Source: Albidovulum sp. (lineage in GTDB: Bacteria; Pseudomonadota; Alphaproteobacteria; Rhodobacterales; Rhodobacteraceae). From it: 64,000 bases of DNA. The first letter of the stretch is position 1. The number at the start of each line of letters is the position of its first letter. This document shows positions 16,263 to 26,763 of this stretch, piece after piece. The notes beneath the pieces are model-generated. The model worked only from the letters and a program-made list of their open reading frames with translations, was not told the DNA's origin and did not search any database. The DNA is taken from positions 62,001 through 126,000 of the forward strand of contig JAUQYA010000023.1 of assembly GCA_030837785.1 (NCBI GenBank). Reading direction: 5' to 3'. Position numbers and translations under genes: made by a program.

Positions 16263-17570
16263 ATGCGGGCAGTCACGTCACGGGGCACGGCACGGGGAAT
16301 GGCGACGGCTCTCGTCTTCGGCGTGACCGAGGGGCGCGTCCCGCTCGCCGACCAGATCGCGCGGGGGTCGCTCGCGGCACTTTCGCCGCCCGATCGGGCA
16401 CGGGCGCAACGGCTCGCACTCGCCACGCTGCGCAATCTCGGCCGCGCCGACGCGGTGCTGAAGCCCTTCCTGCGCAAGCCGCCGCCGCCGGAGGTGCGGG
16501 CGATCCTGCGCCTCGCCGTGACCGAGATCTTCGCCGAAGGCGCCCCCGCGCATGGCGTCGTCTCCGACGCCGTGTCGGAGGTCCGGAGGTTGGGTCGCGG
16601 GGCCGAGGCCTTCGCTCCCCTCGTCAACGCCGTCCTGCGCCGGGCAACGGAAACCCCCGCCGAGCGCTGGGCGGCGCTGCCGCCCGATCCGCTGCCGGGC
16701 TGGTTGCGCGGGCGGCTGATGTCGGCCTGGGGCAAGGCCGCGACGATGGCGATGGAGGCGGCGCATGCGCGTGGCGCGCCGCTCGACCTGACCCCGAAGG
16801 ACGGCGATGCCGCCGCCCTCGCGTCCAGGCTCGGGGCCGAGGCGCTTCCCACCGGCTCGGTGCGGCTGGCCGGGCCGGCGCAGGTGTCGGAGCTTCCGGG
16901 CTATGCCGAGGGCGACTGGTGGGTGCAGGACGCCGCCGCCGCGCTGGCGGCGAAGGTGCTTTCGCCCCGTCCCGGCGAGCGCGTGCTCGACCTCTGCGCG
17001 GCGCCGGGGGGAAAGACGCTTCAACTCGCCGCCGCCGGCGCCCGCGTCACCGCGCTCGACCTCTCCGCCGAACGGATGGAGCGGCTTCGCGACAACCTCG
17101 CGCGCTGCCGCCTTGCGGCCGAAACCGTCGTCGCCGACGCCCTGACCTGGGCCGGGCCGGGCGGCTACGATGCGGTCCTGCTCGACGCGCCCTGCTCGGC
17201 CACCGGCACGATCCGGCGCCACCCCGACCTGCCGCATGTCCGCGATGCCACGGGGCTGAAAGACATCTTCCTGCTGCAATCGGCGCTGATCGACCGCGCG
17301 CTCACGCATCTCCGCCCCGGCGGGCGGCTTGTCTTCGCCACCTGTTCGCTCCTGCCAGAGGAGGGGGAGCGGCAGGTTTCCGCCACCCTTGCCCGCCATC
17401 CCGGCCTCGTGGCCGACCGCGCCGCGCTTGCCCTTCCCGGCGTGGAATCCCGCTGGATCACCGCCGAAGGCGGCCTGCGACTCAGGCCCGATGACTGGCC
17501 CGAGAGGGGCGGCATCGACGGATTCTACATCGCCTGCCTCAGGCTGGGCGCGGCGGCCGGCGGCCATTAG
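16263..17570 (+). CDS. rsmB: 16S rRNA (cytosine-C5) methyltransferase, RsmB/Sun family
   Basis: A 435-residue rRNA methyltransferase. The N-terminal NusB-like helical domain (about 10-140) precedes a Rossmann methyltransferase domain with the SAM motif DLCAAPGGKT (about 240), catalytic cysteines in DAPCSATG (Cys 311) and ATCSLLPEEGE (Cys 361), and RRHPD between them. GAGG 3-4 nt before ATG 16263 is the ribosome site. It starts a conserved alphaproteobacterial run of rsmB, heparinase-like gene and purH. Confidence 0.92.
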   Translation: MRAVTSRGTARGMATALVFGVTEGRVPLADQIARGSLAALSPPDRARAQRLALATLRNLGRADAVLKPFLRKPPPPEVRAILRLAVTEIFAEGAPAHGVVSDAVSEVRRLGRGAEAFAPLVNAVLRRATETPAERWAALPPDPLPGWLRGRLMSAWGKAATMAMEAAHARGAPLDLTPKDGDAAALASRLGAEALPTGSVRLAGPAQVSELPGYAEGDWWVQDAAAALAAKVLSPRPGERVLDLCAAPGGKTLQLAAAGARVTALDLSAERMERLRDNLARCRLAAETVVADALTWAGPGGYDAVLLDAPCSATGTIRRHPDLPHVRDATGLKDIFLLQSALIDRALTHLRPGGRLVFATCSLLPEEGERQVSATLARHPGLVADRAALALPGVESRWITAEGGLRLRPDDWPERGGIDGFYIACLRLGAAAGGH

Positions 17571-17668
17571 CCGGTGACAGGGCGGGGACCTGCCGGTAAT
17601 CTCCGGCCCGGGCAGATTCCCCGGCGTCGCCGGGCAAGACAACAACAACGACGACGAGGACGAGAGGC

Positions 17669-19405
17669 GTGGGGCGTTCCGGGACCGGACAGGTGGGGCT
17701 CATGCACCGGCTCCATGCGCGGTTTGCCGCGCTCGCCCGGCCGGCGACCGGCTTCGTCAGCCAGCCCGAACCGAGGACCATCGGTTCCTATGCACGCGGC
17801 CGCCAGCTGACCGCGGGAAACTTCCTGTTCGCCGGCTTCCTGATCGAGGCGAAGGACAAGCCGATCTGGGACCTGCCGATCCCAGACCCGAGGTTCGAGG
17901 AGGAAATCCACGGCTCCGCCTGGCTCGACGACCTCGCCGCCGTCGCCGACGCAGGCGCGCGCCGGCGGGCGCAGGACTGGGTCTTCGACTGGATCGCGCG
18001 CTACCGCTGGGGCGGGGGCCCGGGCTGGACGCCCGACCTGACCGGGCGGCGGCTGATCCGCTGGATCAACCACGCGATCCTTCTCCTCAACGGTCGCAGC
18101 CGCAAGGAGTCCGACGCCTATTTCCGCTGCCTCGGCCAGCAGACGATCTTCCTTGCCCGCCGCTGGCGGACCGCCGCGCCCGGCCTGCCGCGGTTCGAGG
18201 CGCTGACGGGGCTCATCTACGCCGGTCTCGCCCTGACCGGGATGGAGCGCCACGTCGGGCCCGCCGCGACCGCGCTCGCCCGCGAATGCGACCGCGAGAT
18301 CGACGCCGAGGGCGGCCTTCCCACCCGCAACCCCGAGGAACTGCTGGAAGTCTTCACGCTTCTGACCTGGGCCGCAGCGGCGCTCGCGGGTGCGGGGCGC
18401 AGCCCGCAGCCCGCCCATCTCGACGCCATCGACCGGATCGCGCCGACGCTTCGCGCGCTGCGCCACGCCGATGGCGGGCTGGCGCGGTTCCACGGCGGGG
18501 GGAGGGGGCTCGAAGGCCGGCTCGACCAGGCGCTCGCGGCGGCCGGCGGGCGGGCGCTGACGGCGCACGGGCTGGCGATGGGCTACGCACGCCTGGCGGC
18601 GGGGCGCACCACGGTCATCGTCGATGCCGCCGCGCCGCCGAAGGGGCGGGCCTCGGCCAATGCCCATGCCTCGACGCTGGCGATGGAACTGACCTCCGGC
18701 CGCCGGCCGGTCATCGTCAGCTGCGGATCGGGCGCCAGCTTCGGCCCCGACTGGCGCCGCGCGGGGCGGGCGACGCCCTCGCATTCCACGCTCTGCATCC
18801 AGGGCTTCTCGTCCTCCCGCCTCGGCGCGGGAGGCGTGCTGCCCTCGACCGCGCGGGGAGAGTTCACCGATACGCCCGACCAGGTCTGGGCCCAGCCCGA
18901 GGACGACAGCGCGGGCCATCGTCTCATGGCCGGTCACAACGGCTATGTGCCCACTCACGGGCTAACCCATATCCGCCAGCTGATGCTGTCGATCGACGGT
19001 CGCGCGCTTGCGGGCGAGGACACCCTCGGCGCGATGACCGTGGCCGACCGGCGCCGCTTCGACACGATCATGGAACGGACGAAGCACCAGGGCGTGCCCT
19101 TCAGCCTGCGCTTTCACCTGCACCCGGACGTGGATTGTGCGCTCGACCTCGGCGGCACCGCGGTCTCGCTCGCGCTCAAGTCGGGCGAGATCTGGATCTT
19201 CCGTCACGACGGGGTAGCGGAGTTGACGCTGGAGCCTTCGGTCTATCTCGAATCCGGGCGGCTGAAGCCCAGGACCACGCAGCAGATCGTGCTTGGAGCG
19301 ACTGTCTTCGACTATGCCTGCCAGTTGGGCTGGACCTTGGCCAAGGCTCAGGATACGCCCTCGGCGATCCGCGACACCCTGCGCGACGACGTGACGCCCA
19401 AGTAG
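17669..19405 (+). CDS. Heparinase II/III family protein
   Basis: A 578-residue protein with an all-helical toroid domain (about 60-290) followed by a beta-sandwich rich region (about 310-560), the architecture of heparinase II/III. No signal peptide is visible, so it probably acts in the cytoplasm or on an intracellular glycan, unlike secreted lyases. GTG 17669 is used; ATG 17702 with GGGG only 3 nt upstream is an alternative that removes 11 residues. The gene lies between rsmB and purH, a conserved neighbourhood whose meaning is unknown. Substrate unknown; a role in envelope or glycan turnover is a guess. Confidence 0.8.
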   Translation: MGRSGTGQVGLMHRLHARFAALARPATGFVSQPEPRTIGSYARGRQLTAGNFLFAGFLIEAKDKPIWDLPIPDPRFEEEIHGSAWLDDLAAVADAGARRRAQDWVFDWIARYRWGGGPGWTPDLTGRRLIRWINHAILLLNGRSRKESDAYFRCLGQQTIFLARRWRTAAPGLPRFEALTGLIYAGLALTGMERHVGPAATALARECDREIDAEGGLPTRNPEELLEVFTLLTWAAAALAGAGRSPQPAHLDAIDRIAPTLRALRHADGGLARFHGGGRGLEGRLDQALAAAGGRALTAHGLAMGYARLAAGRTTVIVDAAAPPKGRASANAHASTLAMELTSGRRPVIVSCGSGASFGPDWRRAGRATPSHSTLCIQGFSSSRLGAGGVLPSTARGEFTDTPDQVWAQPEDDSAGHRLMAGHNGYVPTHGLTHIRQLMLSIDGRALAGEDTLGAMTVADRRRFDTIMERTKHQGVPFSLRFHLHPDVDCALDLGGTAVSLALKSGEIWIFRHDGVAELTLEPSVYLESGRLKPRTTQQIVLGATVFDYACQLGWTLAKAQDTPSAIRDTLRDDVTPK

Positions 19406-19419
19406 AGGAAGCCGCCCCC

Positions 19420-21042
19420 GTGACCAAAGCCGTGACCGAAGCCGTGACCGAAGACGCCCGCCTGGCCCGGATTTCCCGCGCGCTCCTCTCGGTGTCCGAC
19501 AAGGCCGGACTTCTGGATTTCGCCCGGGGCCTGGCCACGCGGGGGGTGGAGCTTCTGTCCACCGGCGGCACCGCGCAGGCGCTGCGTGCGGAGGGGCTTG
19601 CCGTGCGCGACGTGTCCGAGGTCACGGGGTTCCCCGAGATGATGGACGGGCGGGTGAAGACGCTGCATCCGAAGGTCCACGGCGGGCTTCTGGCGCTGCG
19701 CGACGATCCGGCGCATGTCGCCGCGATGGCCGCGCACGGCATCGCGCCGATCGATCTTCTCGTCGTCAACCTCTACCCGTTCGAGGCGACCGTGGCGAAG
19801 GGTGCGGACTACGACACCTGCATCGAGAACATCGACATCGGCGGTCCGGCGATGATCCGCGCGGCGGCCAAGAACCATGCCCATGTCGCCGTGGTCACCG
19901 ACGTGGAGGATTATGCCGCCGTGCTGGCCGAGATGGACGCGAACGGCGGCGGGACGGGGCTTGCCTTCCGCCGGACCCTCGCGCAACGTGCCTACGCCCG
20001 CACGGCGGCCTATGACGCGGCGGTCTCGACCTGGATGGCCGGCGCCGTCGGCGATCCCGCGCCGCGCCGCCGCGCCTTTGCCGGCACGCTCGCCCAGACC
20101 CTGCGCTACGGCGAGAATCCGCACCAGCGGGCGGCCTTCTACGTCGACGGCTCCAACCGCCCCGGCGTTGCCACCGCCCGGCAGTGGCAGGGCAAGGAGC
20201 TTTCCTACAACAACATCAACGACACCGACGCGGCCTTCGAACTCGTCGCCGAACTCGACCCCGCCGAGGGCCCGGCCTGCGCGATCATCAAGCACGCCAA
20301 TCCCTGCGGCGTGGCGCGGGGTGCCTCGCTTCTCGATGCCTACCGCGCCGCCTACGACTGCGACCGCACCTCGGCCTTCGGCGGCATCGTTGCGCTGAAC
20401 CGCAGGCTCGATGCGGCGACGGCCGAGGAAATCTGCCAGATCTTCACCGAAGTCGTGATCGCGCCCGAGGCCGACGAGGGCGCAAAGGCGGTCTTCGCCG
20501 CGAAGAAGAACCTGCGGCTTCTGACCACCGGGGCGCTGCCCGATCCCAAGGCGCCCGGCCTTGCCTTCCGGCAGGTTGCAGGGGGCTTTCTGGTGCAGGA
20601 CCGCGACAACGGCTTCGTGACGCCGGCAGATCTGGAGGTCGTGACCAGACGCGCCCCCACCGAGGCGGAACTGGCCGATCTTCTCTTTGCCTGGAAGGTC
20701 GCCAAGCACGTGAAGTCGAACGCCATCGTCTATGTGAAGGGCGGCGCGACCGTCGGCGTGGGCGCAGGCCAGATGAGCCGGGTCGACAGCACCCGCATCG
20801 CGGCGCGCAAATCGGCCGACATGGCCGAGGCGCTGGGTCTTGGCGAACCCACCGTCCGGGGATCGGTTGTCGCCTCCGATGCCTTCTTCCCCTTCCCCGA
20901 CGGGCTTCTGACGGCGGCCGAGGCAGGCGCCACGGCGGTGATCCAGCCGGGCGGCTCGATGCGCGACGCCGAGGTGATCGCCGCGGCCGATGCGGCGGGG
21001 CTCGCCATGATCTTCACCGGCCAGCGGCATTTCCGGCACTGA
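19420..21042 (+). CDS. purH: Bifunctional AICAR formyltransferase/IMP cyclohydrolase
   Basis: A 540-residue enzyme for the last two steps of IMP synthesis. The N-terminal cyclohydrolase domain shows [27 protein letters not shown] and NIDIGGP. The C-terminal transformylase domain shows the catalytic [19 protein letters not shown] and KSNAIVY segments and ends [10 protein letters not shown]...FTGQRHFRH. The start GTG 19420 gives a slightly long N-terminus (a repetitive [10 protein letters not shown] stretch), with AGAGGAAG about 10 nt upstream. It lies 14 bp after the heparinase-like gene and 5 bp before lspA. Confidence 0.96.
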   Translation: MTKAVTEAVTEDARLARISRALLSVSDKAGLLDFARGLATRGVELLSTGGTAQALRAEGLAVRDVSEVTGFPEMMDGRVKTLHPKVHGGLLALRDDPAHVAAMAAHGIAPIDLLVVNLYPFEATVAKGADYDTCIENIDIGGPAMIRAAAKNHAHVAVVTDVEDYAAVLAEMDANGGGTGLAFRRTLAQRAYARTAAYDAAVSTWMAGAVGDPAPRRRAFAGTLAQTLRYGENPHQRAAFYVDGSNRPGVATARQWQGKELSYNNINDTDAAFELVAELDPAEGPACAIIKHANPCGVARGASLLDAYRAAYDCDRTSAFGGIVALNRRLDAATAEEICQIFTEVVIAPEADEGAKAVFAAKKNLRLLTTGALPDPKAPGLAFRQVAGGFLVQDRDNGFVTPADLEVVTRRAPTEAELADLLFAWKVAKHVKSNAIVYVKGGATVGVGAGQMSRVDSTRIAARKSADMAEALGLGEPTVRGSVVASDAFFPFPDGLLTAAEAGATAVIQPGGSMRDAEVIAAADAAGLAMIFTGQRHFRH

Positions 21043-21047
21043 CCCGC

Positions 21048-21518
21048 ATGCGGCTTGTCACCCAGACCGCGCTCGGCGTCTTCGCGCTCGACCAGGCGAC
21101 GAAGTTCGTCGTCGTCCATGTCCTCGACCTCTGGTCGCGTCAGCACATCGCCGTGCTGCCACCCTGGCTCAGCTTCCGCATGGCCTGGAACCAGGGCATC
21201 AACTTCGGGCTCCTCTCCAGCGAGGGAGACCTCGCGCGCTGGGCGCTCGTCCTGATGGCGCTCGGCATCTCGGCCTGGATCTGGCGCTGGGTCCGGCGCG
21301 AGCCGCACAGCCGGATCGTCAAGCTGTCGGCCGGTTGCCTGATCGGCGGGGCAATGGGCAACGTCATCGACCGGCTGCTTTACGGGGCGGTGGCCGATTT
21401 TCTCAACATGTCGGTGCCGGGCCTCGACAACCCCTATTCGTTCAACGTTGCCGACGTTGCGATCTTCGGCGGCGCGCTCGGCCTCGTCGTCTTCACCGGG
21501 CGGGAGAAGACCCCGTGA
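21048..21518 (+). CDS. lspA: Signal peptidase II (prolipoprotein signal peptidase)
   Basis: A 156-residue inner-membrane aspartic protease with four hydrophobic segments. The NQGINFG motif (48-54) and the catalytic pair in [15 protein letters not shown] (Asp 117) and FNVADVAI (Asp 136) are present. It cleaves the signal peptide of diacylglyceryl-prolipoproteins. ATG 21048 follows the purH stop by 5 bp. The next gene encodes a lipoprotein that would be its substrate. Confidence 0.94.
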   Translation: MRLVTQTALGVFALDQATKFVVVHVLDLWSRQHIAVLPPWLSFRMAWNQGINFGLLSSEGDLARWALVLMALGISAWIWRWVRREPHSRIVKLSAGCLIGGAMGNVIDRLLYGAVADFLNMSVPGLDNPYSFNVADVAIFGGALGLVVFTGREKTP

Positions 21519-21558
21519 CGCGCCGGAAGACATGCGCTAAACGGATCGGAGGCAGGTG

Positions 21559-22134
21559 ATGGAGAAACCCATGAGCGCTCAGCTCGGCTTCCGCGGACTA
21601 GGGCTCTGCGCGCTCATCGCGCTTGCGGCCTGCGGGCGGCTCGCCGGCGACGACAAGAAACCGCCGCAGCTCATGCACATCAAGTCGGCCAGCCGAAGCC
21701 CGGACGAGTTCACCGTGCTGCCGACGAAGGCGCTGCAGATGCCCGAGGATGTGGCCGTCCTGCCGGAACCCACGCCCGGCGGCACGAACATCACCGATCC
21801 GACGCCCGAGGCCGATGCCGTGGCGGCGCTGGGCGGCAATCCGAAGCTTCTGGAACGCGCCGCCGTCCCGGCCGGGAACGGCGGGCTGGTGTCCTACGCC
21901 AGCCGGTTCGGCCAGGCTCAGGGCATTCGCGACGTGCTGGCGGCCGAGGATCTGGAATACCGCCGCAAGCATGACGGGCGGCTTCTGGAGCGGATATTCA
22001 AGGTCACGGTCTACTATCGCGCCTACAAGCCGATGTCGCTTGACCAGTATGCCGAGCTTGAGCGGTGGCGGGCGGTGGGCGCAAAGACCGAAGGCGCCCC
22101 GCCCGAGGATGTGGCGGCGGCGAAGAAGAAATGA
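21559..22134 (+). CDS. DUF3035-type lipoprotein
   Basis: A 191-residue predicted lipoprotein. The signal segment (about 8-24) ends in a lipobox LAAC with the modified cysteine at residue 25. The mature part is Pro-rich near the start and carries the RSPDEFTVLPTKAL pattern typical of the DUF3035 family found beside lspA in Rhodobacterales. ATG 21559 is chosen because GGAGG (21548-21552) is then 6 nt upstream; GTG 21556 and ATG 21571 are in frame too. Function unknown; outer-membrane anchoring is expected. Confidence 0.82.
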   Translation: MEKPMSAQLGFRGLGLCALIALAACGRLAGDDKKPPQLMHIKSASRSPDEFTVLPTKALQMPEDVAVLPEPTPGGTNITDPTPEADAVAALGGNPKLLERAAVPAGNGGLVSYASRFGQAQGIRDVLAAEDLEYRRKHDGRLLERIFKVTVYYRAYKPMSLDQYAELERWRAVGAKTEGAPPEDVAAAKKK

Positions 22135-22219
22135 TCACCTCTGCGTCAGGCGCTGCCGGGCGGGGTTGACGCGGCGGGCCCGTCGGCTAGGTCTTCTGCC
22201 GGACCTGAGGGAGATCGCG

Positions 22220-23557
22220 ATGTTCCGCACCCTGCGCTGGCTGGCCGTCGCGGCCGCAGCTACCCCGGCCTTCGCCGAGGACGTCACCACCTTCACCCTT
22301 GCCAACGGCCTTCAGGCCGTGGTGATCGAGGATCACCGCGCCCCCGTCGTCGTCCAGATGGTCTGGTACCGGGCCGGTGCCGCGGATGAAAGGCGTGGCG
22401 TCTCGGGGGTTGCGCATTTCCTGGAACATCTGATGTTCAAGGGTACCGACGCGGTGCCGTCGGGCGCGTTCTCGAGGATCGTCGAGGCCAACGGCGGGTC
22501 CGACAACGCCTTCACCTCGTGGGATTACACCGCCTATTTCCAGCGCGTGGCGGCCGACCGGCTGGAGCTGGTGATGAAGATGGAAGCCGACCGGATGCGC
22601 CACCTGAAGCTCACCGAGGATGACTGGCAGACCGAGCGCGAGGTGATCATCGAGGAGCGCAACCAGCGCACCGACAGCGACCCCGGCGCGATCTTCGGCG
22701 AGCAGAAGCAGGCGGCGCAATTCCTCAACCACCCCTACGGCACGCCGGTGATCGGCTGGCGGCACGAGATGGAGGCGTTGACGCGCGAGGACGCGCTGGA
22801 GTGGTATCGCACCTATTACGCGCCGAACGACGCGGTCCTGATCGTCGCGGGCGACGTCGATCCGGCCGAGGTCCGGCGCCTGGCCGAAACCCACTACGGC
22901 CCGCTGGCGCCCACGCCCGGCATCGGTCCGCGCGCCCGCCCGCAGGAACCGCCGCAACTGGTTGAACGGCGGCTGGGCTTTGCCGACCCGCGGGTCTCGC
23001 AGCCCTATGTCGCGCGCAGCTACCTTGCCCCGGAACGCGATCCGGGCGACCAGAAGACCGCCGCGGCGCTGATGATCCTTGCCGACCTTCTCGGCGGCAG
23101 TTCGCAGACCTCGCTTCTGGCCAGCAGGCTCCAGTTCGGGACGAAGCAGGCGATCTACACCAGCGCGAGCTACGACGGCACCTCCTATGACGACACCACC
23201 TTCAGCGTCGCCGTCGCCCCGGCCGAGGGCGTGAGCCTGAAGGAGACGGAGACGGCGATGGACGGGGTGATCGACGATTTCCTGAAGAACGGCGTCGATG
23301 CCGACCAGTTCCAGCGCGTCAAGACCCGCATCAAGGCGGCGATGATCTATGCCGAGGACGACGTCGACGGGCTGGCCCGGCGGTATGGCGAGGCGCTGAC
23401 GACCGGGCTCACCGTCGAGGACGTCGACGCCTGGCCCGAGGTGCTCGCCTCGGTGACCGAGAACGACGTGCTGGCCGCGGCGCGCCTGGTCTTCGACCGG
23501 CGCCATGCCGTCACCGGCTGGATGATGCGCGACGGCGCGCAGGAGGTGATGCAGTGA
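22220..23557 (+). CDS. M16-family zinc metallopeptidase, active subunit
   Basis: A 445-residue pitrilysin/M16B protease with a signal peptide (about 1-19, ATPAFA). The inverted zinc motif HFLEH (66-70) and the downstream Glu (about 146, EREVIIEERN) are intact, so this is the catalytic partner. The two M16 halves cover about 25-235 and 240-440. The ribosome site GGGAG lies 8 nt before ATG 22220. Its stop overlaps the start of a second M16 gene that lacks the zinc motif; such pairs form heterodimeric clamp-shaped proteases in the periplasm that degrade small peptides. Confidence 0.9.
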   Translation: MFRTLRWLAVAAAATPAFAEDVTTFTLANGLQAVVIEDHRAPVVVQMVWYRAGAADERRGVSGVAHFLEHLMFKGTDAVPSGAFSRIVEANGGSDNAFTSWDYTAYFQRVAADRLELVMKMEADRMRHLKLTEDDWQTEREVIIEERNQRTDSDPGAIFGEQKQAAQFLNHPYGTPVIGWRHEMEALTREDALEWYRTYYAPNDAVLIVAGDVDPAEVRRLAETHYGPLAPTPGIGPRARPQEPPQLVERRLGFADPRVSQPYVARSYLAPERDPGDQKTAAALMILADLLGGSSQTSLLASRLQFGTKQAIYTSASYDGTSYDDTTFSVAVAPAEGVSLKETETAMDGVIDDFLKNGVDADQFQRVKTRIKAAMIYAEDDVDGLARRYGEALTTGLTVEDVDAWPEVLASVTENDVLAAARLVFDRRHAVTGWMMRDGAQEVMQ

Positions 23558-24864
23558 TCCGGTTCCTCTTCGCCGCCGGCCTCTCGCTCCTCGGTGCCTT
23601 GCCTGCGGGCGCCGTCGACATCCGGGAAGTGACCTCGCCCGGCGGCATCCATGCCTGGCTGGTGGAGGAACATTCGATTCCCTTCACCGCGTTGGAACTC
23701 AGGTTCGAGGGCGGCACCAGCCTCGATGCGCCGGGCAAGCGGGGTGCCACGCTCCTGATGATGGCGCTTCTGGAGGAAGGCTCGGGCGCACTCGATTCCC
23801 AGGGCTTCGCCGAGGCGCGCGAAAGGCTCGCCGCGAGTTTCGAGTTCGACGCCCACGACGATGCCGCGACCGTCTCGGCGAAGATGCTGACCGAGAACCG
23901 GGGCGAGGCGGTGGCGCTTCTGAAACAGGCGCTGACCGATCCGCATTTCGACGCCGAGGCGATCGACCGGGTGAAGGGTCAGGTCGCCTCGATCATCCGC
24001 TCGAACGAGAAGGATCCCGGCGAGATCGCCACCCGCGCCTTCGACGGGCTGGCGTTCGGCGCCCACCCCTATGGGTCGTCGCGCTACGGCACGCTCGACA
24101 GCGTGGCCGGGCTGACCCGCGACGATCTTCTTGCCGCGAAGGCCGCGGTTCTGGCGCGTGACCGGCTTTTTGTCGCGGCGGTGGGCGACATCGGCGCGGA
24201 GGAGCTTGGCACGATGCTCGACGACCTGTTCGGCGGGCTGCCCGAGAAGGGCGCGCCGATGCCGCCGCGGGCCGAGATGGGCCTTTCGGGCGGTGTCTCG
24301 ATCATCGACTACGCCTCGCCGCAGTCGGTGGTGATGTTCGGGCAGGCCGGGATCAAGCGCGATGACCCGGATTTCTATGCCGCCTATGTGCTCAACCACA
24401 TCCTTGGCGGTGGCGGCTTCGCCGCACGGCTCATGGACGAGGTGCGCGAAAAGCGCGGCCTGACCTATGGCATCTCCAGCTGGCTCTCGCCGATGGATCT
24501 GGCCGAGACCTGGCAGGGCTCGTTCGCCTCGGCCAACGAGAAGGTGGCCGAGGCGGTGCAGGTCGTGCGCGACGTCTGGGCGAAGGTTGCCGCCGAAGGC
24601 GTGACGGAGGCGGAACTGGACGCCGCCAAGACCTACCTGACGGGCTCTTATCCGCTCCGCTTCGACGGCAACGGGCCGATCGCCAACATCCTTGTGGGGA
24701 TGCAGTCGGAACGGCTTCCGGCGTCCTATGTCAACGACCGCAACGCCTATATCGAGGCGGTCACGCCCGACGACATCACGCGGGTCGCGAAACGTCTGAT
24801 GGACGCCGGGGCGCTGAGGTTCGTGGTCGTGGGCCAACCGGTGGGGCTGACGGCGACGGACTAG
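23554..24864 (+). CDS. M16-family peptidase-like protein, non-catalytic subunit
   Basis: A 436-residue M16 paralogue with a signal peptide (about 1-20, LPAGA). In place of HxxEH it has ATLLMMALLEE, so zinc binding is lost. It keeps the C-terminal substrate-binding features (EKRGLTYGISSW). The GTG start at 23554 overlaps the previous stop, with AGGAGGTG a few nt upstream, which ensures equal production of the two subunits. It probably completes the proteolytic chamber of its upstream neighbour. Confidence 0.9.
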   Translation: MIRFLFAAGLSLLGALPAGAVDIREVTSPGGIHAWLVEEHSIPFTALELRFEGGTSLDAPGKRGATLLMMALLEEGSGALDSQGFAEARERLAASFEFDAHDDAATVSAKMLTENRGEAVALLKQALTDPHFDAEAIDRVKGQVASIIRSNEKDPGEIATRAFDGLAFGAHPYGSSRYGTLDSVAGLTRDDLLAAKAAVLARDRLFVAAVGDIGAEELGTMLDDLFGGLPEKGAPMPPRAEMGLSGGVSIIDYASPQSVVMFGQAGIKRDDPDFYAAYVLNHILGGGGFAARLMDEVREKRGLTYGISSWLSPMDLAETWQGSFASANEKVAEAVQVVRDVWAKVAAEGVTEAELDAAKTYLTGSYPLRFDGNGPIANILVGMQSERLPASYVNDRNAYIEAVTPDDITRVAKRLMDAGALRFVVVGQPVGLTATD

Positions 24865-24918
24865 CGCCAGTGAGCGCCGGCCTTTCCCGAATCCCTTCAC
24901 CCTGCTACATCTGGCAGG

Positions 24919-26763
24919 ATGAACGCCGAAACCCCCAAGATGCTGCCGGAACGCCCGCGGATTCGCCAACTGGACGAAGCCGCGGTGAACCGGATTGCAG
25001 CGGGCGAGGTGGTGGAACGGCCCGCCTCTGCGGTCAAGGAACTGGTGGAGAACGCCCTCGACGCGGGCGCGCGGCGGATTTCCGTCGCCTATGCCGACGG
25101 CGGCAAGACCCTGATCCGGGTGACGGACGACGGCTCGGGGATGGCGCCGGAGGATCTGCCGCTGGCGCTGGCGCGCCACGCCACGTCGAAGATCGACGGG
25201 AGCGACCTTCTGAACATCCGCAGCTTCGGCTTCCGCGGCGAGGCGTTGCCCTCTCTGGGTGCGGTGGGGCGGCTCAGGATCACGTCGCGCGCCCGGGGGT
25301 TCGACGCGGCCGAGATCGCCGTGGCCGGCGGGCGGATGGAGCCGGTCCGGCCCGCCGCGCTCGGTTCCGGGACGGTGGTCGATCTGCGCGACCTCTTCTA
25401 CGCCACGCCCGCGCGGCTGAAGTTCCTGCGCTCCGACCGGGCCGAGGCGCAGGCGATCCGCGACGTGGTGGAGCGGCTGGCGATGGCGGAACCCTATGTT
25501 TCCTTCACGCTCCGCGATGCGTCGGGCGGCGGCGAGGGGCGGGTGATCCTGCGCGCGGATGCCGAACAGGGCGATCTCTTCGACGCGCTCGGGCGGCGGC
25601 TCGGCACGATCCTCGGGTGCGAGTTCGCCGAGAACGCGCTGCCGATCGACGCCGAACGCGAGGGCATCCGGCTGACCGGATTCGCCGCGCTGCCGACCTA
25701 TTCGCGGGGCGCGGCGGTGGAGCAGTTCCTGTTCGTCAACGGCCGCCCGGTGCGCGACAAGCTGCTGGTGGGCGCGCTTCGCGCCGCCTACATGGACGTC
25801 CTGTCGCGCGACCGGCATCCCGCGGCCGTCCTGAACCTGTCCTGCGACCCCGAAAGGGTGGACGTGAACGTCCACCCCGCCAAGGCCGAGGTGCGCTTTC
25901 GCGAACCCGGGATCGCGCGGGGCCTGATCGTCTCGGCGCTGCGCCATGCGCTGGCCGGGGCGGGGCACCGCGCCTCCTCGACGGTGGGCGGAATGACGCT
26001 CGGCGCGCTGCGCCCCGAACCCGCCGCCGTCCCCTCGCGCATCTACCAGATGGACCGGCCGTCGCAGGCGGCCCTGCGCGTGGCCCATGCCGGGCAGGCC
26101 CCGATCGCGCCGGAACTGGCCGAGGCCTCGGCGCGTTACGAACTGGCACCGGGCCCCGATGAGGCGGACGAGAGCGCCGTGCGCCGGCCCCTTGGGGCCG
26201 CGCGCGCGCAGGTGCACGAGACCTACATCATCGCGCAGACCGAAACCGGGATCGTCATCGTCGACCAGCATGCCGCGCACGAACGGCTGGCCTACGAACG
26301 GCTGAAGCGCCAGCGCGTCGCCAGCGGGGTCGCCGCGCAGGCGCTGCTGATCCCGGAAATCGTCGAGCTTTCGGAAGGCGACGCGGCGCTTCTTCTCGGC
26401 CATGCCGAGACGCTTCGCGCCCTCGGCCTCGCGGTCGAGCCCTTCGGCGGGGGGGCCGTTGCCGTGCGCGAGACCCCCGCGCTTCTGGGCGAGGTCAACG
26501 CGGCCGCCCTTCTTCGCGACATCCTCGACGAGTTGCAAGACGAGGGCGCAAGCCAGACGTTGCAGTCCAGGATCGACGCGGTGCTGTCGCGCATGGCCTG
26601 CCACGGCTCGATCCGCGCCGGCCGCAGGATGCGGGCCGAGGAGATGAACGCGCTTTTGCGCGAGATGGAGGCGACGCCGCTTTCGGGCCAGTGCAACCAC
26701 GGGCGGCCGACCTATGTCGAGCTGCGGCTTGCCGACATCGAGCGGCTGTTCGGGCGCACATGA
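24919..26763 (+). CDS. mutL: DNA mismatch repair protein MutL
   Basis: A 614-residue mismatch-repair factor. The N-terminal GHKL ATPase domain has [30 protein letters not shown] and [10 protein letters not shown]. The C-terminal domain carries the metal-binding endonuclease motif [12 protein letters not shown] (from about residue 449), ACHGSIRAG and CNHGRPT, so this MutL should nick DNA itself, as expected for bacteria lacking MutH. The gene overlaps rmuC by ATGA. mutS is not in the window. Confidence 0.96.
   Translation: MNAETPKMLPERPRIRQLDEAAVNRIAAGEVVERPASAVKELVENALDAGARRISVAYADGGKTLIRVTDDGSGMAPEDLPLALARHATSKIDGSDLLNIRSFGFRGEALPSLGAVGRLRITSRARGFDAAEIAVAGGRMEPVRPAALGSGTVVDLRDLFYATPARLKFLRSDRAEAQAIRDVVERLAMAEPYVSFTLRDASGGGEGRVILRADAEQGDLFDALGRRLGTILGCEFAENALPIDAEREGIRLTGFAALPTYSRGAAVEQFLFVNGRPVRDKLLVGALRAAYMDVLSRDRHPAAVLNLSCDPERVDVNVHPAKAEVRFREPGIARGLIVSALRHALAGAGHRASSTVGGMTLGALRPEPAAVPSRIYQMDRPSQAALRVAHAGQAPIAPELAEASARYELAPGPDEADESAVRRPLGAARAQVHETYIIAQTETGIVIVDQHAAHERLAYERLKRQRVASGVAAQALLIPEIVELSEGDAALLLGHAETLRALGLAVEPFGGGAVAVRETPALLGEVNAAALLRDILDELQDEGASQTLQSRIDAVLSRMACHGSIRAGRRMRAEEMNALLREMEATPLSGQCNHGRPTYVELRLADIERLFGRT

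Noticed and set aside
23347..26700. A 1117-residue open frame antisense to mutL and the M16 genes
   Set aside because: It mirrors real coding frames of three recognised proteins and has shadow-like composition with no motif.
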